A stretch of DNA of 64,000 nt from Neoalteromonas flava. Lineage in GTDB: Bacteria > Pseudomonadota > Gammaproteobacteria > Enterobacterales > Alteromonadaceae. Both the position numbers and the translations under genes were made by a program. This document shows, in pieces, positions 55,581-64,000 of the stretch. Positions within the stretch are counted from its first letter, which is position 1, and every line of letters begins with the position of its first letter. The notes beneath the pieces are model-generated. The model did no database searches and was not told the DNA's origin. It saw only the letters and a program-made list of their open reading frames with translations. The stretch lies in the NCBI RefSeq assembly GCF_002807685.1, contig NZ_PEAX01000004.1, positions 186,001 through 250,000 on the forward strand. The letters run 5' to 3'.

Positions 55581-56758
55581 GTGTTGTGAATCAAATGCTG
55601 AAAGACTTAGAGCAGCGCAATGCAGACGAGCAGTCTCAATCTGCTGTATATCAGGCGCCAGAAAAAAAGGGGGCGAATGGTAAGTTGCTCATTCTGATAG
55701 CGGCCTTGTTATGCGTGGTTATTCTGCTTATGGCGGCAATGTGGTTAGGTAAAACGTCAGATACGCCTGCAACTGTAGTGGACGCGTCAGAAACAATCGA
55801 GCCAAGGAATGTACAGAATAATGCTGCTGATAGCGTTTCTGGGGTATCCAAAGCAGTAATGGAGCAGCCAACTGCACTAGCGGCTAAGGAGCAATCGCTT
55901 ACGTTGCAGGAGGAAAGTGCCACGGCAAATACTCAGGCTCAAAACGCGGCTATGCGCACTGAGAATCAGCCAGAAAGGGAGCTTCAAACAGCTAACGCTA
56001 CAGTCTCACCAGTACCAACTACCAGAGCTTCAGCAGCTAGTACTACTGAGCAAACCCTCAGGTTGCCGCAAGAAGAAGATGATATCGCCGCGGCAGAAGC
56101 GCTAGTTGATAAGAGCAGTAGCACTAGTCAGATGCTGGATGCTGCACAGAGTGCACCAGTATTTAAAAAGTCCTCTAACTCCCAATCATCAGACTTAAGC
56201 CTGCGTGACAGAGCGCTGGCTGCGGTGCGCGCGGGGCAAGACGAGCAAGCAATAACGCTGCTACAACAGTTAATTGCGGTTGAGCCAGAAAACATTGCTG
56301 CACGCAAAAAATTGGCGGCGATTCATTATGCGCGTAACGAATTAGTCAATGCCCAAGTGGTGCTTGAGCGGGGCATTCAAGGGTTTCCCGAGGATGCAGG
56401 TATGCGCCTCATGTTAGCCCGTTTGCTGGAACAGCAACAGCAAATTGAACTGGCATTTAGCGTCGTCAACCCAGAGCAGCCGTTAAATGAGCTAAGCACT
56501 GAATTTCTCGGTTATCGTGCTGCTTTAGCAGATCAACTGCAAAACGTAACAACAGCATACAATGATTACCAACTACTCACTCAACGCGAACCTACACAAG
56601 CGCGTTGGTGGTTGGGGCTGGCTATCGCGAGCGAACGTCAAGGTGGTGTAGAACAGGCGCTTGTTGCTTATCGACAAGCTTTGGCTTTGCGGCAACTAGG
56701 GCCGGATGTGGTGCGCTTTGTGCAGCAACGTATGGCAATTCTGGTGGAGCCATCATGA
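55577..56758 (+). CDS. mshN: MSHA biogenesis protein MshN (TPR protein)
   Basis: A 393-residue bitopic protein. The start SVVNQMLKDLEQRN is common to MshN/PilW-like proteins; a membrane helix follows at about 34-54 (LLILIAALLCVVILLMAA), then a long low-complexity linker rich in Ala, Gln, Thr and Ser (about 60-205), then tetratricopeptide repeats (AVRAGQDEQAITLLQQLI, KKLAAIHYARNELVNAQVVL and on). It would scaffold periplasmic assembly. Linked by ATGA overlaps on both sides. Confidence 0.88.
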   Translation: MSVVNQMLKDLEQRNADEQSQSAVYQAPEKKGANGKLLILIAALLCVVILLMAAMWLGKTSDTPATVVDASETIEPRNVQNNAADSVSGVSKAVMEQPTALAAKEQSLTLQEESATANTQAQNAAMRTENQPERELQTANATVSPVPTTRASAASTTEQTLRLPQEEDDIAAAEALVDKSSSTSQMLDAAQSAPVFKKSSNSQSSDLSLRDRALAAVRAGQDEQAITLLQQLIAVEPENIAARKKLAAIHYARNELVNAQVVLERGIQGFPEDAGMRLMLARLLEQQQQIELAFSVVNPEQPLNELSTEFLGYRAALADQLQNVTTAYNDYQLLTQREPTQARWWLGLAIASERQGGVEQALVAYRQALALRQLGPDVVRFVQQRMAILVEPS

Positions 56759-58599
56759 ATCAACCAAAGCGTATTCGTCTCGGTGACTTGCTGGTTCAAA
56801 ATGAGCTTATCAGTGAAGAGCAGCTGATGCAGGCGCTGGCAGAACAGCGCAAAACTGGGCGTAAGCTCGGGGCAACACTGATCGAAATGCAGTTGGTTAG
56901 CGAACTGCAACTATTACAATTGCTGTCTGAGCACTTAAAAGTGCCGTTAATCGACATTGACCAATTTAAAGTGTCACCAGAGGCGGTGCGCTTACTACCT
57001 GAGATGCAAGCACGTCGGTATCGGGCTTTAGTGCTAGAAGATAGTGGCGATAGCTTATTGGTAGCGATGAGCGATCCCGCTGATTTGGCGGCTATCGATA
57101 GTCTATCTGACCTGTTGCCAAAGCCGATAAAGGTCGCAGTGGTTAGTGAAGGGCAATTGTTCGGCGCATACGATAACTTTTATCGCAAAACCGAAGAAAT
57201 TGCCTCCTTTGCGCAAGAGTTAGCCGAAGAATATCAAACTGAAGATGAGTTTGATTTGGCGGCTGATTTGGATGACGGTAGCGATACAGCAGTTGCCAAA
57301 TTACTTCAGTCAATTTTTGAAGATGCGGTGCAAGCTAAAGCATCCGATATCCATATCGAACCTGATGAACAGCAATTACGTATCCGTCAACGGATTGATG
57401 GCGTATTGCAAGAAACCGTTATTAAAGAGCGTAACATTGCAGCCGCATTGGTTCTACGTTTGAAGCTGATGGCCGGTTTGGATATTTCTGAAAAACGACT
57501 ACCTCAAGACGGCCGCACGCAAGTGCGAGTCAAAGGGCACCGCGTCGATGTGCGTTTATCTACCATGCCGATCCAAGCTGGAGAATCGGTGGTAATGCGT
57601 CTACTCGATCAGTCTGCGGGTGTGCTAACCCTAGACCAAACCGGGATGCCGAATAATTTACTTGCGCGTTTCAGAACCTTGCTCAAACGGCCACATGGAA
57701 TGGTGTTGGTTACCGGACCAACCGGATCAGGTAAAACCACCACGTTATATGGTGCCTTGAGTGAACTCAACCAGGCAGCCAAGAAGATTATTACCGTAGA
57801 AGACCCGGTGGAATATCGCCTGCCGCGGATCAATCAGGTACAAGTTAACAATAAGATTGACCTGACTTTCAGCAGCATTCTTAGAACGACCTTGCGGCAA
57901 GACCCTGACATTATCATGGTGGGCGAGATGCGTGACCATGAAACCGTCGAGATTGGTTTGCGTGGTGCACTAACAGGTCACCTTGTATTATCTACCCTGC
58001 ACACCAATGACGCGATCAGTAGCGCGATTCGTTTGATTGATATGGGGGCGCCTGGCTATTTGGTTGCTACTTCTTTGCGGGCGATTATTGCGCAGCGCTT
58101 GGTGCGTCGGATATGTGATAATTGCGCGGTGGATTACACTCCGAATGACGACGAAGTCTTTTGGCTAAGCCACATCGATGAAACCGCGAGCAGCGTAACT
58201 TTCAAGCGTGGTATGGGTTGTCAAAAGTGTAATCAAACCGGCTATCGCGGCCGGGTGGGCGTGTTCGAACTGTTGGAAATGAACGAACAGATGATGACTG
58301 CACTTAAAGTGAACGACACTGAAGCCTTTAGCCAAGCTGCACTAGAAAGCAAGGGGTATCGACCGTTATCGCATACAGCATTGACGTACGCGAAAATGGG
58401 TGTAACCACTGTCGAAGAAGTCTTGAAGTTAGTTGAAATGGTCGCCGAACGAGAGGTTGATTATAGCGGTGATGATACCGAGCATTTACAACAGCTGGAA
58501 ACACCCGATGAGGTTAAACCTTCTACATTAGCTCAGAAAACTGAAAATAAGTCAGCCGGTTCAGGCGGCTTGAGTCTGGAGGATCTGCCAGATGGCTAA
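56755..58599 (+). CDS. mshE: MSHA extension ATPase MshE with cyclic-di-GMP-binding N domain
   Basis: A 614-residue hexameric ATPase (GspE/PilB) that powers pilin addition. The N-terminal MshEN domain has two 24-residue cyclic-di-GMP motifs, R8-Q31 (RLGDLLVQNELISEEQLMQA and on) and K37-H60 (KLGATLIEMQLVSELQLLQL and on), split by exactly five residues, as known for this domain. Then the linker, Walker A GPTGSGKTTTLY, Asp box, Walker B MVGEMRDHETVEIGLRGA, His box and the tetracysteine zinc site (CDNC, CQKC). The ATG at 56755 overlaps the mshN stop. Confidence 0.96.
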   Translation: MNQPKRIRLGDLLVQNELISEEQLMQALAEQRKTGRKLGATLIEMQLVSELQLLQLLSEHLKVPLIDIDQFKVSPEAVRLLPEMQARRYRALVLEDSGDSLLVAMSDPADLAAIDSLSDLLPKPIKVAVVSEGQLFGAYDNFYRKTEEIASFAQELAEEYQTEDEFDLAADLDDGSDTAVAKLLQSIFEDAVQAKASDIHIEPDEQQLRIRQRIDGVLQETVIKERNIAAALVLRLKLMAGLDISEKRLPQDGRTQVRVKGHRVDVRLSTMPIQAGESVVMRLLDQSAGVLTLDQTGMPNNLLARFRTLLKRPHGMVLVTGPTGSGKTTTLYGALSELNQAAKKIITVEDPVEYRLPRINQVQVNNKIDLTFSSILRTTLRQDPDIIMVGEMRDHETVEIGLRGALTGHLVLSTLHTNDAISSAIRLIDMGAPGYLVATSLRAIIAQRLVRRICDNCAVDYTPNDDEVFWLSHIDETASSVTFKRGMGCQKCNQTGYRGRVGVFELLEMNEQMMTALKVNDTEAFSQAALESKGYRPLSHTALTYAKMGVTTVEEVLKLVEMVAEREVDYSGDDTEHLQQLETPDEVKPSTLAQKTENKSAGSGGLSLEDLPDG

Positions 58600-59818
58600 G
58601 TTCAGTTATACCGGTCGACAAAGTGATGGAGAGCTAACCCGCGGAGTGATTGATGCTGTCGATGAAGCGACGGCAGCTAAAATGCTGAGTTCGCGTGCCA
58701 TTATTCCTATCGAGATCAGCGCAGGAGCCAACGCATCGAGCCAGCAACCTGAAAAAGTGTCGATTTTGACCCCGCCGGTACGGTTGGATGATTTGGTTAT
58801 TTTTGCCCGCCAAATGTATTCATTAACCCGCGCGGGGATACCCATTCTGCGTTCAGTGGCAGGTTTGGCGGATACCACTACGTCATTACGCATGCGCATT
58901 GCGCTAACCGACGTCATCGAACAACTGGAGCGCGGGCGTAATTTATCCTCTGCGCTCAACCAGCATAGCAGCGTTTTTCCACAGTTATTTGTCAGCGTTG
59001 TTCACGTGGGTGAAAACACTGGTCAATTGGATTTAGCGTTTATGCAATTGGCTGAATATCTTGAGCGCGAACAAGAGACTCGAAAGCAGATTAAATCGGC
59101 TACACGCTACCCCATGTTTGTAGTAATTGCCTTAGTTATCGCTTTAGTGATCATGAATATTTGGGTGATCCCGATATTCGCTGGAATGTTCAGTAAGTTT
59201 AATGCCGAATTGCCATTAATGACGCGCTTTTTGATGGGCATGTCTGACTTTTTCCTCACCCAATGGCATTACATGTTGCTGAGTATTTGCGCGTTGGTAT
59301 TCAGTGTACACCAGTATGTCAAAACAGCAGTGGGTCGTTTGAAATGGGACAGTCTTAAATTAAAGCTACCGATTGTGGGCAGTATTATTGAGCGTTCATT
59401 ATTAGGCCGCTTCGCGAGGAGCTTTGCAATGATGCTAAAAGCCGGTGTACCGTTAACCAGCGCGCTCAATCTAGTCGCCGATGCAGTGAGTAATGCATAC
59501 ATGGCCAACAAGATAATCGAAATGCGAAGAGCCATTGAGCGCGGTGAGAACCTTACCCGGGTAGCCAATGCTAGCGGTTTATTCACGCCTCTGGTGATGC
59601 AAATGATCAGTGTGGGCGAAGAGACGGGCCGAGTGGATGAGCTATTGGGTGAGACGGCGAGTTATTATGAGCGAGAAGTGGATTACGACTTAAAAAGCCT
59701 AACGTCGAAAATTGAACCTATTTTGATCGTTATCGTGGCAGGTATGGTGCTAGTGCTGGCATTGGGTATTTTTACCCCAATGTGGGACATGATGGGTGCT
59801 ATCAAAGGAGGCGGCTGA
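58592..59818 (+). CDS. mshG: MSHA inner-membrane platform protein MshG (PilC/GspF)
   Basis: A 408-residue polytopic protein with two GspF repeats, each a helical bundle and membrane helices. The first repeat holds LVIFARQMYSLTRAGIPILR and FVVIALVIALVIMNIWVIPIF; the second RFARSFAMMLKAGVPLTSAL and ILIVIVAGMVLVLALGIFTP. It receives the rotary input of MshE. It overlaps mshE by eight bases and mshF by one (TGATG). Confidence 0.95.
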   Translation: MAKFSYTGRQSDGELTRGVIDAVDEATAAKMLSSRAIIPIEISAGANASSQQPEKVSILTPPVRLDDLVIFARQMYSLTRAGIPILRSVAGLADTTTSLRMRIALTDVIEQLERGRNLSSALNQHSSVFPQLFVSVVHVGENTGQLDLAFMQLAEYLEREQETRKQIKSATRYPMFVVIALVIALVIMNIWVIPIFAGMFSKFNAELPLMTRFLMGMSDFFLTQWHYMLLSICALVFSVHQYVKTAVGRLKWDSLKLKLPIVGSIIERSLLGRFARSFAMMLKAGVPLTSALNLVADAVSNAYMANKIIEMRRAIERGENLTRVANASGLFTPLVMQMISVGEETGRVDELLGETASYYEREVDYDLKSLTSKIEPILIVIVAGMVLVLALGIFTPMWDMMGAIKGGG

Positions 59819-60327
59819 TGAAAAATCGTGACGCGGCTAATGAAGATACCCAAGGTTTATACCGTAACATTGTCATAGCAATGGGTTTCTTAGCCATGAT
59901 GGCTGGCACGATTGTTTATTTGAATGAAAGCGAGCCAGACATGCATGCCGAAATGATGGATACGCTTTCGCGCCAATTTAGTAGCAGTGTCATAAACTCG
60001 CACTGGCAGTGGCAGGCGGAAGGGAGACCGCGCATGATCATGCTGGTCCATTATGATCGCAGCGGCAAGGAAACCGGGCGCCGCCCATTGCGCATGTCGA
60101 CTAAGGGGTGGCCTTATGTTGACGGTACAGGTGAAAGCTGCGAACGGGTTTGGGAAGGTGTATTGGATATGCCAACGCGAGTGGATAGCTTTCGTGTGAT
60201 ACCTGAATACTTTGATGATGGCGTCTCTGATACAGGTGAGCCTTTGCAGTGGTGTCGCTTCAGGCTATCCACAGGGCCTTATTTTGACTATTATGTGAAT
60301 AACGGTAGAGTGATAACAGATGATTAA
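59818..60327 (+). CDS. mshF: MSHA biogenesis protein MshF
   Basis: A 169-residue bitopic protein with one membrane helix at about 18-36 (IVIAMGFLAMMAGTIVYL) and a periplasmic domain (SHWQWQAEGRPRMIMLVHYD, MSTKGWPYVDGTGESC). MshF is essential for pilus assembly in Vibrio but its mechanism is not known. The ATG at 59818 shares its A with the mshG stop TGA. Assignment rests on order and on the W-x-W-x-EGRP segment. Confidence 0.82.
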   Translation: MKNRDAANEDTQGLYRNIVIAMGFLAMMAGTIVYLNESEPDMHAEMMDTLSRQFSSSVINSHWQWQAEGRPRMIMLVHYDRSGKETGRRPLRMSTKGWPYVDGTGESCERVWEGVLDMPTRVDSFRVIPEYFDDGVSDTGEPLQWCRFRLSTGPYFDYYVNNGRVITDD

Positions 60328-60961
60328 CAGGGTTATAGAACGGAATATGCAACATCCGCAGAAGGGCTTTACCTTAATAGAACTAGTGATTGTTGTGGTA
60401 ATGCTTGGACTCTTAGCTGCAGTGGCAATACCGCGTTTTCTAGACGTGACTAAAGAAGCGGAAGATGCAACGGTAGAAGGCGTTGCCGGTGGTTTTGCGA
60501 CCGCTGTTGGTCTGGTGCGCGCGCAATGGGAACTTGAGGCGCGCCCACAAGATAATGATGGGGTGAACCAAACGTTCGTCACTATTGATGGGATCCGCGT
60601 AGGTATTGATAAAGATACTGGCTATCCTACCGGGCAATTGAACAACGATAGTAGTTCAGAGGATGATGCATTATCGACTCTCGATTGCGAGAGTGTTTTT
60701 AATCTGATCATGCAAAGTGCGCCGACTATATCGTCAAATTGGGCGCAGCGGCCGTTTGATGATTTTCGCTACTTTACAAATTTAAGCGAGGGTACGGGTT
60801 CAGGTAACAATGATGTGTGTTACTACTATCTTACGCAGACGATTAAGAACCGTACACAAGAGCCAACTGACAATACCGTTGGTAATGGTTTTATCTACGA
60901 CCCGCGCATCGGGCAGGTTATCGTGTTTAGCAATAACAATACGAATCAAGGTACTAACTAG
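60320..60961 (+). CDS. mshB: MSHA pilin-like protein MshB
   Basis: A 213-residue type IV prepilin. The cleavage site is [20 protein letters not shown] with the required Glu at mature position 5 and a hydrophobic stalk. The globular region has a Cys pair (LDCESVFN and DVCYYYL) likely closing a D-loop. Start uncertain: ATG at 60320 gives a 16-residue leader and overlaps mshF; ATG at 60347 gives a seven-residue leader (MQHPQKG). It may be a minor pilin or initiator next to the major pilin. Confidence 0.88.
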   Translation: MINRVIERNMQHPQKGFTLIELVIVVVMLGLLAAVAIPRFLDVTKEAEDATVEGVAGGFATAVGLVRAQWELEARPQDNDGVNQTFVTIDGIRVGIDKDTGYPTGQLNNDSSSEDDALSTLDCESVFNLIMQSAPTISSNWAQRPFDDFRYFTNLSEGTGSGNNDVCYYYLTQTIKNRTQEPTDNTVGNGFIYDPRIGQVIVFSNNNTNQGTN

Positions 60962-61029
60962 GACGTTGGTACCCCACTTTACGGATAATAATAATTTTAA
61001 AACAAGCTTTTACCTTTGAGGAAAGAAAC

Positions 61030-61536
61030 ATGCAACAACGTGGTTTTACATTAATAGAGTTGATCATTGTCATTGTTATTTTGGGTATCTTAGCCGTTAC
61101 CGCTGCACCGCGTTTTATCGATTTGCAAGGTGATGCGCGTGCATCTACGTTGCAAGGCGTTAAAGCTGCCTTACAAGGTGGTTCACAGCTGGTTTATGCT
61201 AAAGCCGCAATTGCCGGTTTGCAGTCAAATGCGTCCGCGGGTGATGCCACCAGCCAAGTTAGTATTAACGGAGCGACGATTGAGACTGATTTTGGTTATC
61301 CCGCCGCTGATGCAGCGTTAACGATTGCCAATGTGGGTGCTTGGGCGACTTTGGACGATAACGAGTGGACGTTAACTAACAGTGGTGATGCAAACGTAAA
61401 TGTTGGTACCTTTGTGATCACCCCAGAAGGTACGGCTGCATCACTCAATGCAGCGGATCAGTGTCAAGTGGTCTACACTGAAGCTGCTAATGCAAATGCG
61501 GCTCCTTCGGTTACCGTGCAGGATGGTGGCTGCTAA
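61030..61536 (+). CDS. mshA: MSHA major pilin MshA
   Basis: A 168-residue type IVa-like pilin and the probable main subunit. Short leader MQQRG then [20 protein letters not shown], with Glu at mature position 5. The globular domain is Ala/Thr/Asn-rich with few charges; Cys in DQCQVVYT and in the final GGC give the C-terminal disulfide loop. It has the best ribosome site in the locus (GAGGAAAGAAAC before ATG) and its own 68-base upstream gap. A hairpin with T-run follows 48 bases after the stop. Confidence 0.93.
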   Translation: MQQRGFTLIELIIVIVILGILAVTAAPRFIDLQGDARASTLQGVKAALQGGSQLVYAKAAIAGLQSNASAGDATSQVSINGATIETDFGYPAADAALTIANVGAWATLDDNEWTLTNSGDANVNVGTFVITPEGTAASLNAADQCQVVYTEAANANAAPSVTVQDGGC

Positions 61537-61561
61537 TTAAGCGTAATTTGCGAAATAGGCT

Positions 61562-62134
61562 ATGCCGCGCACAGCGTTAATCAGACGGCCGGACCCCCGG
61601 CCGTTTTTGATCCGACAGAAGGGATTCAGCTTTGTTGAGCTGATCACAGTCGTGCTATTGATCGGCATTTTAAGTGTCGTCGCAGTTGCACGCTTCACCG
61701 GCTCTGACGGCTTCGCTGAGTACACCTTTCAGAATCGTTTTATCAGCGCTTTGCGGAATATGCAGCAGCGAGCCATGCAGGATAACCGCAGTGGTTATTG
61801 CTACCAAATAAACCTTATAACCGGTGCAGTTAATCCAGCGTTTGGCCCACCTACCACCGACTATGCCCCAGGTAATCAAGGGGCCTCATGTGCGACGAGC
61901 ATTGAACACAGTGCGCTTGCGCTGGCTACAGCGAGCGATGAAATTGCCGCTGAAAATGTACTTATCAACGCCTTTGACAGTGCCGTTGCAGCACCTGGAT
62001 TTATTGGATTTGACGGTCTGGGCCGCCCATTAACTGACCTGAGTAACTGTTCGGCGGGTTGCCAGATTCAATTTGTGGGCAGTAATACGGCAAGTGTGTG
62101 CGTAGAATCTGAGGGCTATATTCATGCATGTTAG
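61562..62134 (+). CDS. mshC: MSHA minor pilin MshC
   Basis: A 190-residue prepilin if translated from the ATG at 61562; the cleavage site KG|FSFVELITVVLLIGILSV is at residues 20-21. That start means the mshA terminator hairpin (61585-61608) lies in coding sequence and supplies leader residues RRPDPRPFL. A TTG at 61607 would give a normal five-residue leader (MIRQKG) but has no ribosome site, being preceded by the hairpin. Cys pair in the globular part (SNCSAGC). The end overlaps mshD by 11 bases. Confidence 0.87.
   Translation: MPRTALIRRPDPRPFLIRQKGFSFVELITVVLLIGILSVVAVARFTGSDGFAEYTFQNRFISALRNMQQRAMQDNRSGYCYQINLITGAVNPAFGPPTTDYAPGNQGASCATSIEHSALALATASDEIAAENVLINAFDSAVAAPGFIGFDGLGRPLTDLSNCSAGCQIQFVGSNTASVCVESEGYIHAC
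61585..61608 (+). terminator. mshA terminator embedded in the mshC 5' end
   Basis: ACGGCCGG, ACCC loop, CCGGCCGT then TTTT: a perfect, fully GC-core eight-pair stem with a T-run, 48 bases after mshA. Since pilin genes continue at once on the same strand, partial read-through here would make mshA transcripts much more abundant than mshC-mshQ. Confidence 0.85.
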
Positions 62135-62711
62135 TCCCAAGACATTCGGATTCACTCTAGTGGAACTGATCGCCGGAATTGTGGTGTTTGCTATTGCATT
62201 GACGTTAGTCACGGCATTAGTTGCGTCGCAGTCGCGGCAAAGTATTGATCCGATTTGGCAAGTGCGAGCGACTGAATTAGGGCAAAGCTTACTCAACGAA
62301 ATCAGCGCGAAAGCGTTTGATGAGAACTCCGATTTTGTGGGCGGCTCAACGCGCTGTAATGAGTCGACGGCCTGTACTTCGAGCAGTGCCCTAGGGCCTG
62401 ATGCTGGCGAGTCAAGAGAGGATTTTGATGATGTTGACGATTTTAATGGGCTGGATGCAACAGGCGGTGCCATCACTAACTCATTGAATGAGACCCTGCA
62501 AGGGCCTGGTGGCAATCTTTATGAAGGCTTTCGGCTCCAAGTCGCGGTGTTTTACGATGATAACTTAGATGGTATCAACGATGATGATGTTAACCAGGAC
62601 GGTAGCCTTGATTCTGGAACCTATGTGGGGAATCGCAAGTTAATTCAAATTCGCGTGACCACGCCCGGTGGGGATAGCATTCAATTTTCACTGTATAAGG
62701 TGAACTACTGA
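62124..62711 (+). CDS. mshD: MSHA minor pilin MshD
   Basis: A 195-residue prepilin with FG|FTLVELIAGIVVFAIALT and Glu5. The globular domain has Cys pair CNESTAC and acidic Asp-rich stretches (DNLDGINDDDVNQDGSLD), possibly calcium-binding as in other minor pilins. Starts inside the end of mshC and its stop touches the mshO ATG (TGATG). Confidence 0.87.
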   Translation: MHVSPKTFGFTLVELIAGIVVFAIALTLVTALVASQSRQSIDPIWQVRATELGQSLLNEISAKAFDENSDFVGGSTRCNESTACTSSSALGPDAGESREDFDDVDDFNGLDATGGAITNSLNETLQGPGGNLYEGFRLQVAVFYDDNLDGINDDDVNQDGSLDSGTYVGNRKLIQIRVTTPGGDSIQFSLYKVNY

Positions 62712-63562
62712 TGACGCGGCAGCAGGGATTCACACTTATTGAGCTGATCATGACGCTGGTTGTGCTAACCATCGTTTCCATTGGTATTGCCGGCTTTGTG
62801 CGCAGCAGTGTTGGTATATTCAATGACGTAACCGAACGTGAACAACTATTGGGAGACAGTCGTTTTTTGCTTGAGCGTATGACCCGTGAATTGCGTGCGT
62901 CAGTGCCTAATAGCCTCAGAGTGCGGGGTAATAACTCTGTGCACTGCTTGCAGTTTGTACCCATTGATTACAGTACTTTTTATTTAGATGCGCCTTTATT
63001 TCCGGGCTCTGATGATGAATTAACGGTCGTTGAAATGGGGGATTTTTCTGGCAACGCATTTGTACCCGCAGTGAATAGCAGTGTCATCATTTACCCTACT
63101 CGCCCGAATCATGTTTACACCACAAGTCAGCGTCGCAGGCGCTCGGTGACCGCTTGCGAGGACGGTGGGGCTAACACTTCGTGTGCTACGTTAGATGATC
63201 CAAATAACCTTGCTGTGATCACGGTAGATAATGCTTTTCAAACCAACTCTCCCGCGGATCGTGTCTATTTTGCTAGTCGCGCGCACAACTACTGTGTACG
63301 CAGCGGCAATATGTATTTCCATCAGTCAGCAATTACTGCTAACCAGACCGTATTTAGTTCAGGTGGTGTCTTGATGGCAGAAAACATTGTTAATGTACTC
63401 TCGGCAAATCCAGCGCAGCAAAACAGTAATAGTGATGACCCCTTCCGTTTATTTGAGAGCACATTACTGGATAACGCTTATGTGCAGTTGCGTTTGCGTT
63501 TTGAGCGTAATGATGAGGTGCTAAACTATAATCATGAAATCCATGTCCTTAACGTCCCTTGA
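62711..63562 (+). CDS. mshO: MSHA minor pilin MshO
   Basis: A 283-residue prepilin with leader MTRQQG and stalk FTLIELIMTLVVLTIVSIGI; larger than the others, as PulJ/PilW-like minor pilins are. Cys residues at VTACEDGG and NTSCATLDD suggest a local disulfide. It overlaps mshP by 29 bases. Confidence 0.87.
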   Translation: MTRQQGFTLIELIMTLVVLTIVSIGIAGFVRSSVGIFNDVTEREQLLGDSRFLLERMTRELRASVPNSLRVRGNNSVHCLQFVPIDYSTFYLDAPLFPGSDDELTVVEMGDFSGNAFVPAVNSSVIIYPTRPNHVYTTSQRRRRSVTACEDGGANTSCATLDDPNNLAVITVDNAFQTNSPADRVYFASRAHNYCVRSGNMYFHQSAITANQTVFSSGGVLMAENIVNVLSANPAQQNSNSDDPFRLFESTLLDNAYVQLRLRFERNDEVLNYNHEIHVLNVP

Positions 63563-63989
63563 TCACACAATCGCGCGACAGCGCGGCAGTATGTTGATCG
63601 TGTCATTGTTTGTGATCATCGTGCTCGCACTATTAGGTATCAGCATGACGCGCATATTAGCGGCGGCGTCGCAAACCACCATTGTCGAAATTTACGGCGT
63701 AAGGGCGCTTACCGCGGCCCAGTCAGGCGTACAATCACTATTACAACAATCGTTTCCCCTGAATGCCGCCGCGAACACATGTAATGCGACGGTTACCAGT
63801 CCGCCATCTTTCGGTGCCATAGATGGCTTTAAGGGATGTAGCTATACTGCATCTTGCGCGACAGAAACGGTGACTTTTGCTGGGCAAAATCACAACTATT
63901 ATCGTTTTACCGCTAGCGGTGAGTGCAGCATTGGCAATACGATAGTCAATCGGCAAGTCGCGTTAGATGCCATGCAGGAGTTACCATGA
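63534..63989 (+). CDS. mshP: MSHA minor pilin-like protein MshP
   Basis: A 151-residue protein with a PilX/GspK-like N-terminus, RQRGSMLIVSLFVIIVLALL, where the processing site RG|S lacks the usual FTLIE. Cys pairs in the C-terminal half (NTCNATV, KGCSYTASC, GECS). Starts 29 bases inside mshO (a second ATG at 63543 is possible) and overlaps the next gene by ATGA. Confidence 0.85.
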   Translation: MKSMSLTSLDHTIARQRGSMLIVSLFVIIVLALLGISMTRILAAASQTTIVEIYGVRALTAAQSGVQSLLQQSFPLNAAANTCNATVTSPPSFGAIDGFKGCSYTASCATETVTFAGQNHNYYRFTASGECSIGNTIVNRQVALDAMQELP

Positions 63990-64000
63990 TTAGGTTGTTT
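63986..64000 (+). CDS. mshQ: Start of the next msh gene (probably mshQ), cut by the window end
   Basis: ATG at 63986 overlaps the mshP stop (ATGA) and encodes Met-Ile-Arg-Leu-Phe before the window ends. mshQ follows mshP in Vibrio and Shewanella; only position supports the name. Confidence 0.5.

Noticed and set aside
56605-56754. 50-residue N-terminal extension of MshE
   Set aside because: It lies within mshN coding sequence and precedes the canonical start at 56755, which overlaps the mshN stop by ATGA.

Overview
The window reads as chromosome of a marine-type gammaproteobacterium, most like the Alteromonadales. The evidence is gene content only: a complete-looking MSHA type IV pilus biogenesis run, the lptM-lysA-dapF-DUF484-xerC-yigB cluster, divergent uvrA / MFS-ssb, and mpl, rraA, recQ, selO and EfpL (YeiP)-type genes. 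No rRNA, tRNA, CRISPR array, prophage or intact insertion sequence was seen. Genus cannot be fixed by eye.

Layout. 1-12.8 kb: a truncated 7TMR-DISM membrane receptor, selO, a small cytochrome c, a glutathione transferase, recQ, mgtE, rarD, a REC-REC-GGDEF diguanylate cyclase, uvrD with a perfect LexA box, a short TspO and an SGNH-like lipoprotein. 13-24 kb: cysE, then on the minus strand the lysine/cell-wall/recombination operon (lptM, lysA, dapF, DUF484, xerC, yigB), a PAP2 phosphatase plus glycosyltransferase pair, rraA, and an mpl-ubiX-S1/P1 nuclease operon. 24-29 kb: fbp, ppa, a DUF3299 protein, a chemotaxis receptor, an orphan periplasmic binding protein and an unknown small protein. 29-34 kb: a copper/silver efflux block (Cys/His-rich secreted protein, CusB, CusA) without an outer-membrane factor. 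34-40 kb: 2OG-Fe(II) oxygenase plus thioesterase, uvrA, MFS, ssb.

40.2-45.0 kb looks accessory. It is visibly AT-richer and gene-sparse, with a large GAF-PAS-PAS hybrid histidine kinase, a PAS protein with an unassigned helical C-terminal half, one unrecognised small ORF, and three hairpin repeats of one family whose stems differ in sequence but keep pairing. It ends at efpL, followed by a di-heme peroxidase and an M16 protease that share a promoter region with phased GTAAA repeats.

50.4-64.0 kb is one long plus-strand pilus locus: mshI (PilM-like), a PilN-like gene, mshJ, K, L, M, N, E, G, F, then pilins mshB, A, C, D, O, P and the first codons of the next gene. Most genes touch or overlap. 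A strong hairpin plus T-run right after mshA lies inside the 5' end of the mshC reading frame, which would lower expression of the minor pilins relative to the major pilin. The MshE ATPase has both 24-residue cyclic-di-GMP-binding motifs with the canonical five-residue spacer, so the diguanylate cyclase at 8-9 kb could feed the pilus.

No wholly new system is proven here. The best candidates for a second look are the accessory sensory segment with its covarying hairpins, the mshA/mshC attenuator, and the incomplete copper efflux block with a possible decayed gene in front of it.
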